Shown: positions 5,904-13,097, numbered from the stretch's first letter. The stretch is 16,196 nucleotides of DNA from an uncultured Eubacteriales bacterium (GCA_900550525.1 URSN01000038.1:1-16196); one strand, 5' to 3'. Made by a program: numbers and translations. The notes: generated from the sequence alone by a model not told the origin.

Positions 5904-7079
5904 TCAGTAATAGCTGACGGTGATGCGCTTGCCCATCTCGCGCAGGTCGTTTGCCACGCGCTCGACCAGCTGCATCTTGATGCTGAAGCCGATCGGCAGG
6001 TCCGGGTTCTGGTGCGCCGGGTTGACCGCGCGGCCGACGAAGAAGTTCACGTCCGTCGCCTCCTCGAACAGCATGCGCGCGATCTGCGAGGCGCCGTCCT
6101 TTTTATAGCTCCAGTCGGTGTAGAGCCGGTTGTCCTTGAGGTAGTCGTCCGCGTATTCGCGCACGCGGCTGAAGGTGATGACGCCCTCGGTCACCAGGTC
6201 CACGCCCTCGATGCGCGCCGTGGGCGGGATGTCCGGGTCGAGGTAGAGCGGCACGCTGGTGTCGAGCGGCTTTTTGAGATATTCGGCCGCGAGCGTGCTG
6301 GTCGTGCCGCCGCACACGATGTGCCGGCCCTCGGTGGAGAAGAACTTCTCCTGCATGGGCAGCAGGTCGGCGGGGTTGGACGGCGGGCCGATCATCAGGT
6401 TCACGGTGCGGCGGCGGCGGATGCGCACGGCGCAGGCGGTGGTGTCGTCGCCGGGCCTGTCGCCGTAGAGGCGCGTGCACTCGCCCACGAGCATGGCCGC
6501 GAGGGTCTTGGCCGTGAACGAGCCGTCGTACACCGTCTCGAGGAAGGCGGCGATCTCGTCGCGCTGCCAGCCGAAGTTGAGCGCGATGCCCACGCCCGCG
6601 TGGATGGCCCCGTCGCTCATGGCCATGAACACGTCCCCCTCCTCGAGCGGGATGCGCGAGCGGTAGATGCGCTTGCCGTCCACGACCAGCTCCTGCTGCG
6701 GGTAATCGACGCTCTTGCCCTCGTGCAGCAGGATGACGCGCGGGTTGTCGTACTGGATCAGCTCCGCCTCGCGGTTGTCCACGATGTGGATGACGGTGAA
6801 GGTGGAGTAGGCGACCTTACGCACCTGGCACACCGGGAGCGTGGCCGCCACGGTGCGCACGCTGTCCTCCACGGAGAGGCCGCCGGCGATCATGGTGGAG
6901 AGGATCTTGGAGGTGAGCGTGGAGAGGATGTTCGCCTTCACGCCGCTGCCGAGCCCGTCCGCCAGCACGACGGTCACGCCGTCGTCGCGGTCGACCAGCT
7001 CCACATGGTCGCCGCAGAGCTGCTCGCCGTCCTTATTGGCCGAGACGAAGCCGATGTCCGTGCACAGCCCGTTACTCAT
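5904..7079 (-). CDS. SpoIIE/PP2C-type serine phosphatase linked to sensory hydrogenase, with unassigned C-terminal domain
   Basis: 391 aa. Residues 1-220 form a PP2C/SpoIIE phosphatase domain: GDH (23-25), ADGLGSG (40-46, the SpoIIE-like DGxGxG metal motif), SDGAIHAG (155-162) and GDDTTAC (210-216). The metal-binding Asp positions are D24, D41, D156 and D211/D212. Such Mn/Mg-dependent enzymes remove phosphate from Ser/Thr of partner proteins. Residues 225-391 have a separate domain I cannot assign, with MIGPPSNPADLL, HIVCGGTTSTLAAEYL and VDLVTEGVITFSRVREYADDYL. No membrane segment is visible. The ATG at 7079 overlaps the end of the sensory hydrogenase gene by 8 bp, with GGAG 11 nt upstream, so translation is probably coupled. 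SpoIIE-type phosphatases are recurrent neighbours of PAS-type [FeFe]-hydrogenases in clostridia. The substrate protein is unknown. Confidence 0.85.
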   Translation of the reverse strand: MSNGLCTDIGFVSANKDGEQLCGDHVELVDRDDGVTVVLADGLGSGVKANILSTLTSKILSTMIAGGLSVEDSVRTVAATLPVCQVRKVAYSTFTVIHIVDNREAELIQYDNPRVILLHEGKSVDYPQQELVVDGKRIYRSRIPLEEGDVFMAMSDGAIHAGVGIALNFGWQRDEIAAFLETVYDGSFTAKTLAAMLVGECTRLYGDRPGDDTTACAVRIRRRRTVNLMIGPPSNPADLLPMQEKFFSTEGRHIVCGGTTSTLAAEYLKKPLDTSVPLYLDPDIPPTARIEGVDLVTEGVITFSRVREYADDYLKDNRLYTDWSYKKDGASQIARMLFEEATDVNFFVGRAVNPAHQNPDLPIGFSIKMQLVERVANDLREMGKRITVSYY

Positions 7080-8748
7080 AGCGCAGCGACTCCTTGAGCC
7101 TGGTCAGCGCGACCTTGGTCTCGGCGGTCGTCTCGCCAAGGAGCGAGGCGATCTCCTGCACGGTGCGCATCTGTTTTTCGATCACGCGGTCGGTCACCTC
7201 GATGGTGGTGCGGCTGAGCGCCTCGCGCGCCTCGCGCTGCGCCTCCTCCTGCGTCACGTCGCGCATGATGCAGATGATCAGGCGGCTCGCGCGGGCGAGC
7301 ACGAGCGTCTGGTCCACGTGCTTTTTGTACGCCGCAAGGTGCAGCCGCTTCTGCTGCAGCGCGCGGCCGCTGCGCTGCAGTTCGAGGAACGGCAGCGGGT
7401 CGAGCAGCCGCATGACCGGCTCGCCGATGAGCGCGTGCGGGTCGTCCACGCCGAGCAGGTGGCACGCGGCGTTGTTGAGCTGGCGGATCTCCAGCGTTTC
7501 GCTCAGCACAAGGATGGCGTTGGGCGTGCTGCGGATGATGCTCTCGGAGAACGACTGCGCCTTCTCTGCCAGGTACGGCAGGCACATGGACAGCTCCGCC
7601 TTGCCCTGCAGCACGGCGGCGGCCTTCTCGCGGCAGGTGTCGTAGCCGCAGGAACCGCAGTTGAGCTCCTGCTCGGGCGTGAACTTGCCCATCTCGTGCA
7701 GCACGGCCTCGATGGCCGCGCCGCCGGGCGCGGGGGGCCGCGCGTCGATGGGCTCCATGCGCTTTTCCAGCGCCGCCGGCTCCGGCTGCGCCACGGCGAA
7801 ATCCTCCCGCCCGGCGTAGCGGTCCACCGCGCGGAACTCCGTCACCGGCGCGCGGCGGCTGCGGTCCATCGCCGGGCCGCCGATGCAGCTGCCCGCGCAC
7901 GCGCTCATCTCGATGAAGCAGTGGTCGAGCCGGCCCTCGCTCACATCCTCGAGCACGCGCATGCAGTTCTCCACGCCGTCCACGGCCAGGTAGGTATAGT
8001 CCGGGTTGTCCGCCGCCATCGTGCGCAGGATGCCGCCCGCCGTCGGGAACAGGCGCGCGCGGCCGGGCGCGGCCGTGTCCGGCGCCGGCGCCACCGCCAC
8101 GCCCGCCTCAGACAGCCACGCCGTCAGCTCCTCGAACGTGAGCGCGCAGTCCACGATGCCGGGATAGCGCTCCGCCTCGTCCTTTTTGGAGATGCACGGC
8201 CCGATGAACACCGTTTTGCACCCCGGATGCGCCTGCTTGAGCGCCGTGCAGTGCGCCTGCATGGGCGAGAGCACGTGCGCCAGGTGCGGCAGCGCCGCGG
8301 GGTAGTACTTCTGGACGAGCAGGTTGACCGTGTGGCAGCACGAGGAGAGGATGACGCTGTGCGCCCCGTCGTGCGTCATGCGGTCGTACTCGCGCTTGAC
8401 GAGCGTGGCGCCAAGGGCCGTCTCCTCCGCGCCGGCAAAGCCGAGCGCGCGCAGCGCCGCGTCCATGGATGCGAGCGTCGCGCCGGCGTAGTTGGCCACG
8501 AACGACGGCGCGAGGCTGACGTACACCGGCGCGCCGGAGGCGATGAGCGCCTTTGCGGCGGGCACGTCGTTGCGGATCTGCTTGGCGTTCTGCGGGCAGA
8601 CGACAAAGCAGTTGCCGCACAGGATGCACGCGCGCGCGTCGATGTTGGCCTGGTGGTTCGTGAACCGGATCGACTTGACCGGGCAGTGCCGGATGCACTT
8701 GTGGCAGTCCTTGCAGTTGGCCGGCCGGAACTGGATGCACTCGCTCAT
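7072..8748 (-). CDS. sensory-type [FeFe]-hydrogenase (group C-like) with PAS domain
   Basis: 558 aa, probably a cytosolic H2 or redox sensor and not a bulk catalyst. Domains in order: two [4Fe-4S] ferredoxin motifs (C12-C15-C18-C22 and C41-C44-C47-C51); a hydrogenase H-cluster domain (about 70-300) with SSCCHT (135-140), IGPCISKKDE (182-191) and EMSACAGSCIGG (280-291); an extra Fe-S motif CGSCGYDTC (364-372) with C389; a PAS domain (about 400-510); and a charged, probably coiled-coil tail (about 505-558). The predicted H-cluster ligands are C138, C185, C284 and C288. The proton-path Cys137 is kept, but the usual Pro-x-Trp after SCC is replaced by His-Thr-Val. It has no kinase or cyclase output domain, so signalling may pass to the phosphatase gene it overlaps by 8 bp. 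The ATG at 8748 shares ATGA with the thioesterase stop. Confidence 0.9.
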   Translation of the reverse strand: MSECIQFRPANCKDCHKCIRHCPVKSIRFTNHQANIDARACILCGNCFVVCPQNAKQIRNDVPAAKALIASGAPVYVSLAPSFVANYAGATLASMDAALRALGFAGAEETALGATLVKREYDRMTHDGAHSVILSSCCHTVNLLVQKYYPAALPHLAHVLSPMQAHCTALKQAHPGCKTVFIGPCISKKDEAERYPGIVDCALTFEELTAWLSEAGVAVAPAPDTAAPGRARLFPTAGGILRTMAADNPDYTYLAVDGVENCMRVLEDVSEGRLDHCFIEMSACAGSCIGGPAMDRSRRAPVTEFRAVDRYAGREDFAVAQPEPAALEKRMEPIDARPPAPGGAAIEAVLHEMGKFTPEQELNCGSCGYDTCREKAAAVLQGKAELSMCLPYLAEKAQSFSESIIRSTPNAILVLSETLEIRQLNNAACHLLGVDDPHALIGEPVMRLLDPLPFLELQRSGRALQQKRLHLAAYKKHVDQTLVLARASRLIICIMRDVTQEEAQREAREALSRTTIEVTDRVIEKQMRTVQEIASLLGETTAETKVALTRLKESLRYE

Positions 8749-9176
8749 GGGTTCCGCTTCCCCTCCGTTTTTTCCAGGAATCGCTGCGCGTCCACGATGG
8801 CGCGCACATGCTCGGCGCGGCCGATTTCGCCCGCGCCGTCGTATGCGGTGATGGAGAAGGTCAGCCGCCGCCCGTCCACGGCGGTCAGCTCGCTCTCACA
8901 GCGCACCTCCATGCCCACGGGCGTGGCCGCCGTGTGCTCGAGGCAAAGGCGCACGCCCACGCTCGTACGCCCCGCGCCCAGCAGCGGCGCGACGCTCGCG
9001 GCCGCGGCGCGCTCCATGCACGCGGCAAGCGCGGGCGTGGCGAACACGGGCAGTTCCCCGCTGCCCATGGCGCGCGCGGTGTTCTCTGCGCAGACGGCGC
9101 ACGCGGCATGGCCGCGCACGCCGGGGCGCAATTGTCCGTTCCGTTCCGGCCCGGCGGCCGTCTCCCGGCCGCTCAC
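8745..9176 (-). CDS. FlK-like hotdog acyl-CoA thioesterase
   Basis: Small hotdog-fold protein hydrolysing, or binding, an acyl-CoA thioester. The conserved block GSGELPVFATPAL (38-50), MERAA (54-58), EHTAATPVGM (80-89) and a near-C-terminal IVDAQRF match the fluoroacetyl-CoA thioesterase (FlK) family. The presumed catalytic residues Thr47, Glu55 and His81 have the same spacing (8 and 26 residues) as FlK Thr42, Glu50 and His76. The true substrate is unknown; FlK-like proteins are widespread in anaerobes without fluoroacetate. The GTG start at 9176 overlaps the ferredoxin stop (GTGA) and gives 143 aa. Family homology begins near residue 16, so an in-frame TTG at 9131 is a real alternative; neither has a strong SD. 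The stop overlaps the next start by 4 bp (ATGA), indicating coupled translation. Confidence 0.87.
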   Translation of the reverse strand: MSGRETAAGPERNGQLRPGVRGHAACAVCAENTARAMGSGELPVFATPALAACMERAAAASVAPLLGAGRTSVGVRLCLEHTAATPVGMEVRCESELTAVDGRRLTFSITAYDGAGEIGRAEHVRAIVDAQRFLEKTEGKRNP

Positions 9177-9412
9177 AGCCGGGGCATGACCTCGTTGTCG
9201 AAGAACGCCTGCGCCGTGTCCGGCTGCACGGAGAACAGCTCCCCGTCGAGCTTCACGCTCACGCCGTTGACGCAGTTGCCCATGCAGAACGCGCCGGTGA
9301 GGTTGATCCGGTCCTCGAGCTTGTGCGCGGCGATCTCGCGCTGGAGCGTCTCCACGACCTCGCGCGAGCCCTTGAGATGGCAGGAACTGCCGATGCAGAT
9401 GGTGATCGTCAT
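9173..9412 (-). CDS. thioredoxin-like [2Fe-2S] ferredoxin (NuoE-like domain)
   Basis: 79-aa protein. C6-x4-C11 near the N-terminus (CIGSSCHLKG) and C43-x3-C47 (CMGNC) give the four-Cys pattern of thioredoxin-fold [2Fe-2S] ferredoxins, the fold of NuoE and of the small subunits of bifurcating hydrogenases. It is a stand-alone domain with no NuoF-like flavoprotein next to it. It may shuttle single electrons to or from the sensory hydrogenase encoded two genes later. The ATG at 9412 is preceded by AAGGAG with good spacing. The stop overlaps the next start (GTGA). Confidence 0.9.
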   Translation of the reverse strand: MTITICIGSSCHLKGSREVVETLQREIAAHKLEDRINLTGAFCMGNCVNGVSVKLDGELFSVQPDTAQAFFDNEVMPRL

Positions 9413-9461
9413 AGGTTTCTCCTTCCGTTTGTCCCCGTGTCCGTCCCGCCGGCCGCGCGGC

Positions 9462-10211
9462 TCACTGGTACTCGGCCACGTCCGCCCAGCGCAGCAGCAG
9501 CTCGCGCTCCTCGGGCCGGCCCTTGACCGACTGCGACGCCGCCACGATGGGAACCCAGCGCTGCACGTCGCCGCGCGACACGCCCGCCCGGTGGCAGTAG
9601 AGCGTCAGGTAGCGCTCGGCAAGGTCGGGCCGGTTCTCCAGCGAGAAGAGCAGGTAGGTGCGCGCCGCGTCCGCCGCGGGCGTGCCCTGCGTCACGTGCG
9701 ACCAGTCGAGGATGTACGCCTCGTCCGCGTCGGTGAGGATGATGTTGCTCGGGTTGAAGTCGCCGTGGCACACGCTCGCGCGCGCCGGGAGCGAGGCGAG
9801 GCGCTTGTGCAGCTCGAACTTGGTCGCGTCGGTCAGCTCCGCCTCGGTGATCTTGCGGTACATCTTGTCGTGCAGGCGGTTCATCAGCGGCGAGCGCCGG
9901 GACTGCACCTCGACCTGCAGCGCGACGAAGCGCTCGAGGTATGCCTCGCGCTTTTCCGGCTCCTCGTCCATGCGCCGCGCGAGCGTCTTGCCCGGGATGA
10001 AGCGCGTGACGATGGCCCAGCGGCCCTCGATCTTGCACACCTCCAGCAGCGCCGGCACGGGCAGGCCCGTCTCCTCCGCGCGCGCGTGGTTGAGCGCCTC
10101 GTTGAGTATGTCGGATTCACTGAAGTCCACGCCGAACAGCTTCACGGCCCGGTCGCCGTCGCGGTAGACCGTCTTGTTCGTGCGGACCGCCAATACCCTT
10201 TCAAATTCCAT
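9462..10211 (-). CDS. aminoglycoside phosphotransferase (APH)/choline kinase-fold protein
   Basis: 249-aa kinase-fold protein. An N-lobe Lys in AVKLF (22-26), the catalytic loop HGDFNPSNIIL (149-159; Asp151 the presumed base, Asn156 a metal ligand) and the second metal motif ILDWSHV (167-173) are intact, so it is probably active. The family phosphorylates small molecules such as aminoglycosides, choline, homoserine, fructosamine or sugars. Nothing here identifies the substrate, and antibiotic resistance should not be assumed from the family name. The ATG at 10211 has AAGGAGGG upstream, lying inside the last codons of adhE; the gap to the adhE stop is only 4 bp, so co-transcription is very likely. 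The 49 bp after it holds only the SD of the ferredoxin gene. Confidence 0.85.
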   Translation of the reverse strand: MEFERVLAVRTNKTVYRDGDRAVKLFGVDFSESDILNEALNHARAEETGLPVPALLEVCKIEGRWAIVTRFIPGKTLARRMDEEPEKREAYLERFVALQVEVQSRRSPLMNRLHDKMYRKITEAELTDATKFELHKRLASLPARASVCHGDFNPSNIILTDADEAYILDWSHVTQGTPAADAARTYLLFSLENRPDLAERYLTLYCHRAGVSRGDVQRWVPIVAASQSVKGRPEERELLLRWADVAEYQ

Positions 10212-10215
10212 CGGT

Positions 10216-12834
10216 TCAGCCCTCCTTGGCGCCGTAGTATGCGTTCAGGTACATCTGCCGGATCTCGCTGATGAGCGGATAGCGCGGGTTGGCCCCGGTG
10301 CACTGGTCGTCGAACGCCTGCTCGGACATCTCGTCGAGCCGGGCGAGGAACTCGCCCTCGTCCACGCCGTAGTCGCGGATGGAGGGCTTGATGCCCACGC
10401 GCGCCTTGAGCGATTCGATCTTTTCGATCAGCCCCGCGAGCTTTTCCTCATCCGTATCGCCCGCCACGCCCAGCGCCTCGGCCACCTCCGCATAGCGGCG
10501 CAGCGTGTGCGGATGGTCGTACTGCGGGAACGTGCCCATCTTCGCGGGCGCCTCGGCGGCATTGAAGCGCAGCACCTCGCTGATCATCAGCGCGTTGGCC
10601 ACGCCGTGCGGCAGGTGGTAGAACGCGCCGAGCTTGTGCGCCATGGAGTGGCACACGCCGAGGAAGGCGTTGGCGAACGCCATGCCCGCCATGGTGGCGG
10701 CGTTTGCCATCTTCTCGCGGGCGACGGGGTCGTTCGCGCCGTTGTCGTACGCGCGGGGCAGGTAGGCGAAGATCGTTTGCAGCGCGCGCACCGCAAGCCC
10801 GTCGGTAAAGTCCGTCGCCATCATGGAGGCGTACGCCTCGAGCGCGTGCGTCACCGCGTCGATGCCCGACGCGCTGGAGAGCCCCCTGGGCGCGTTCATC
10901 ATCAGGTCCGCGTCCACGATGGCCATGTCCGGCATGAGCTCATAGTCGGCCAGCGGATACTTCACGCCCGTCCGCTCGTCGGTGATGACGGCAAACGGCG
11001 TCACCTCGCTGCCCGTGCCGGCGGAGGTGGGCACGGCGATGAAATACGCCTTTTGGCCCATCTTCGGGAAGGTGTACACGCGCTTGCGGATGTCCGAAAA
11101 GCGCATGGCCATATCCTGGAAGTCCGCCTCGGGATGCTCGTAGAGCACCCACATGATCTTGCCCGCGTCCATGGCGGAGCCGCCGCCCACGGCGATGATG
11201 CAGTCCGGCTCGAAGGAGCGCATCTGCTCCGCGCCCCGGCGCGCGCACTCGAGCGTCGGGTCCGGCGCCACGTCGTAGAACGTGGCGTGGATGATGCCCA
11301 TCTCATCGAGCGCATCGGTGATGGGCCTGGTATATCCATTATTATACAGGAAAGTATCCGTCACAAGAAAGACCTTTTTGCGCCCGAGCTCGCTTTTGAG
11401 CTCCCGCAGCGCCACCGGCAGGCAGCCCTTCTTGAGATAGACCTTCTCCGGCGCGCGGAACCACAGCATGTTCTCTCTCCTTTCGGCCACGGTCTTGATG
11501 TTGAGCAGGTGCTTGACGCCCACGTTCTCCGACACGGAGTTGCCGCCCCACGAGCCGCAGCCGAGCGTGAGCGAGGGCGCGAGCCTGAAGTTGTACAGAT
11601 CGCCGATGCCGCCGTGCGAGGAGGGCGTGTTCACCAGCACGCGGCACGTCTTCATGCGCGCGGCAAACGCGGCGATCCGCTCGCGGCAGTTCACCGCGTC
11701 CACATACAGCGACGAGGTGTGCCCGAGCCCCCCGTCCTCCACGAGCCGCTCGGCCTTGGCCGCCGCCTCCTCGAACGTGGCCGCGCGGTACATGGCCAGC
11801 ACCGGCGAGAGCTTCTCGTGCGCGAACTCCTCGGCCGGCTCCACGCTCTCCACCTCGCCGATGAGGATCTTCGTGCCCGCGGGCACGTCCACGCCCGCCA
11901 TCTCGGCGATGGTGCAGGCGCTCTGGCCGACGATGCGCGCGTTGAGCGAGCCGTTGATGAGGATGGTCCTGCGCACGCGGTCCGTCTCGTCGCCGCTGAG
12001 GAAGTAGCAGCCGCGCGCGGCAAACTCCGCGCGCACGCGCTCGTACACGTCGTCCAGCACGATGACGGACTGCTCCGACGCGCAGATCATGCCGTTGTCG
12101 AACGTCTTGGAATGGATGATCGAGCTGACGGCCAGCAGCACGTCCGCGCTCGAGTCGATGACCGCGGGCGTGTTGCCCGCGCCCACGCCGATGGCCGGCT
12201 TGCCGGAGGAGTACGCCGCGCGCACCATGCCCGGGCCGCCCGTGGCGAGGATGATGTCCGCCTCGTGCATGGCGCGGTTGGTCAGCTCCAGCGTCGGCGC
12301 GTCCACCCAGTCGATGATCCCCTGCGGCGCGCCGGCGGCCACCGCCGCCTCCAGCACGAGTTTGGCCGCGGCGATGGTCGCGCCCTTGGCGCGCGGGTGC
12401 GGGCTGATGATGATGCCGTTGCGCGTCTTGAGCGCCAGCAGCGTCTTGAAGATGGCCGTGGAGGTCGGGTTCGTCGTCGGGATGACCGCCGCGATGACGC
12501 CCAGCGGCTCCGCGATGCGGCGGATGCCGAACGCCGGATCCTCCTCGATCACGCCGCAGGTGCGCGTGTCCTTATAGGCGTTGTAGATGTACTCGGCCGC
12601 GTAGTGGTTCTTGATGACCTTGTCCTCCAGCACGCCCATGCCCGTCTCCTCGACGGCCAGGCGGGCCAGCGGGATGCGCGCGCGGTTGGCGGCCGTCGCC
12701 GCCGCGCGGAAGATCGCGTCCACCTGCTCCTGCGTGTAGCAGGCGTACGCCCGCTGCGCCGCGCGCACGCGCGCGATGGCCTCGTCCAGCGCCTCCAGAC
12801 TGTCCACGGCGGCGCGCTCCAAACGGTTGTCCAT
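10216..12834 (-). CDS. adhE: bifunctional acetaldehyde-CoA/alcohol dehydrogenase
   Basis: Cytosolic fermentation enzyme that reduces acetyl-CoA to acetaldehyde and then to ethanol, oxidising two NADH. 872 aa, normal for AdhE. The N-terminal aldehyde dehydrogenase half (about 1-440) has IPTTNPTSTAIFK (118-130) and FDNGMICASEQS with catalytic Cys251. The C-terminal iron-dependent alcohol dehydrogenase half (about 455-872) has GGGSAMD (550-556), SAGTGSEVTPF (604-614) and Fe ligands by alignment Asp659, His663, His729 and His743 (within SGIDAVTH and CHSMAHKLGAFYHLPHG). The E. coli enzyme assembles into filaments (spirosomes); the linker between the halves is present here. The ATG at 12834 follows GGAGGAGGA. 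First gene of the long minus-strand operon, under a strong promoter. Confidence 0.97.
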   Translation of the reverse strand: MDNRLERAAVDSLEALDEAIARVRAAQRAYACYTQEQVDAIFRAAATAANRARIPLARLAVEETGMGVLEDKVIKNHYAAEYIYNAYKDTRTCGVIEEDPAFGIRRIAEPLGVIAAVIPTTNPTSTAIFKTLLALKTRNGIIISPHPRAKGATIAAAKLVLEAAVAAGAPQGIIDWVDAPTLELTNRAMHEADIILATGGPGMVRAAYSSGKPAIGVGAGNTPAVIDSSADVLLAVSSIIHSKTFDNGMICASEQSVIVLDDVYERVRAEFAARGCYFLSGDETDRVRRTILINGSLNARIVGQSACTIAEMAGVDVPAGTKILIGEVESVEPAEEFAHEKLSPVLAMYRAATFEEAAAKAERLVEDGGLGHTSSLYVDAVNCRERIAAFAARMKTCRVLVNTPSSHGGIGDLYNFRLAPSLTLGCGSWGGNSVSENVGVKHLLNIKTVAERRENMLWFRAPEKVYLKKGCLPVALRELKSELGRKKVFLVTDTFLYNNGYTRPITDALDEMGIIHATFYDVAPDPTLECARRGAEQMRSFEPDCIIAVGGGSAMDAGKIMWVLYEHPEADFQDMAMRFSDIRKRVYTFPKMGQKAYFIAVPTSAGTGSEVTPFAVITDERTGVKYPLADYELMPDMAIVDADLMMNAPRGLSSASGIDAVTHALEAYASMMATDFTDGLAVRALQTIFAYLPRAYDNGANDPVAREKMANAATMAGMAFANAFLGVCHSMAHKLGAFYHLPHGVANALMISEVLRFNAAEAPAKMGTFPQYDHPHTLRRYAEVAEALGVAGDTDEEKLAGLIEKIESLKARVGIKPSIRDYGVDEGEFLARLDEMSEQAFDDQCTGANPRYPLISEIRQMYLNAYYGAKEG

Positions 12835-12851
12835 GCCTGTTCCTCCTCCGT

Positions 12852-12868
12852 GCGGCGGGGTCCGCCGC
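12852..12868 (-). promoter_or_regulatory. GC-rich hairpin abutting the adhE ribosome binding site
   Basis: On the minus strand GCGGCGG-ACC-CCGCCGC forms a 7-bp all-GC stem ending 2 nt before the GGAGGAGGA SD (12849 down to 12841). It could stabilise the mRNA 5' end or tune access to the SD. It lacks a T tail and is not a terminator. Confidence 0.5.
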
Positions 12869-12872
12869 TCAT

Positions 12873-12907
12873 TATCAGTACTTTTATATCGATAGCATAA
12901 TATCAGT
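12873..12907. repeat. direct repeat TATCAGT around the adhE -10, operator candidate
   Basis: TATCAGT occurs at 12873-12879 and 12901-12907, 28 bp apart, with a self-complementary TATCGATA (12887-12894) between them. The pair brackets the -10 box and start site of adhE, where a repressor could bind. No known regulator site (for instance the Rex palindrome) is recognised. Confidence 0.35.
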
Positions 12908-12922
12908 TTATGCGCCTGTCAA
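12894..12922 (-). promoter_or_regulatory. adhE operon promoter
   Basis: Minus strand: a perfect TTGACA (12922 down to 12917), a 17-bp spacer and TATGCT (12899 down to 12894). Upstream of the -35 are A/T tracts (around 12926-12953) that look like an UP element in otherwise GC-rich DNA. This predicts strong expression. The leader would be about 55 nt and includes the hairpin before the SD. Confidence 0.82.
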
Positions 12923-13097
12923 GCCCTTTTTTCCGCTTTTGGAAAATATTTTTCAGCGCGGAGGATTCCCGCATTCTGCGGCGGAAATTTTTGCGCGGAG
13001 CGAAGGTTTTACAGGGATTTGATTTAAGCAAGACGCGGCCTTGACGGGGCGGCGATATGCTGGGGCCACAATGGAACGCAGGAGGAGAGATACGGAT

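Noticed and set aside
4374..7097. Plus-strand open frame of 907 codons
   Set aside because: Antisense to the group B hydrogenase and the phosphatase; repetitive His/Arg/Ala/Val composition, no domain and no ribosome binding site.
6841..9189. Plus-strand open frame of 782 codons
   Set aside because: Antisense shadow of the phosphatase, sensory hydrogenase and thioesterase genes, with Arg/Ala/His-rich composition.
10174..12900. Plus-strand open frame of 908 codons
   Set aside because: Exact antisense of adhE over its length. The absence of stops follows from GC-rich codon use; no motif or SD.
12835..12925. Rex operator at the adhE promoter
   Set aside because: I looked for TTGTGA-N6-TCACAA or TTGTTAA-type palindromes and found none.
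12923..13000. Terminator-like CCGCA-TTC-TGCGG stem (12969-12981) followed by ATTTTT
   Set aside because: The stem is only 5 bp, the T-run is offset, and no plus-strand gene lies upstream to terminate. It was left out as probably fortuitous.
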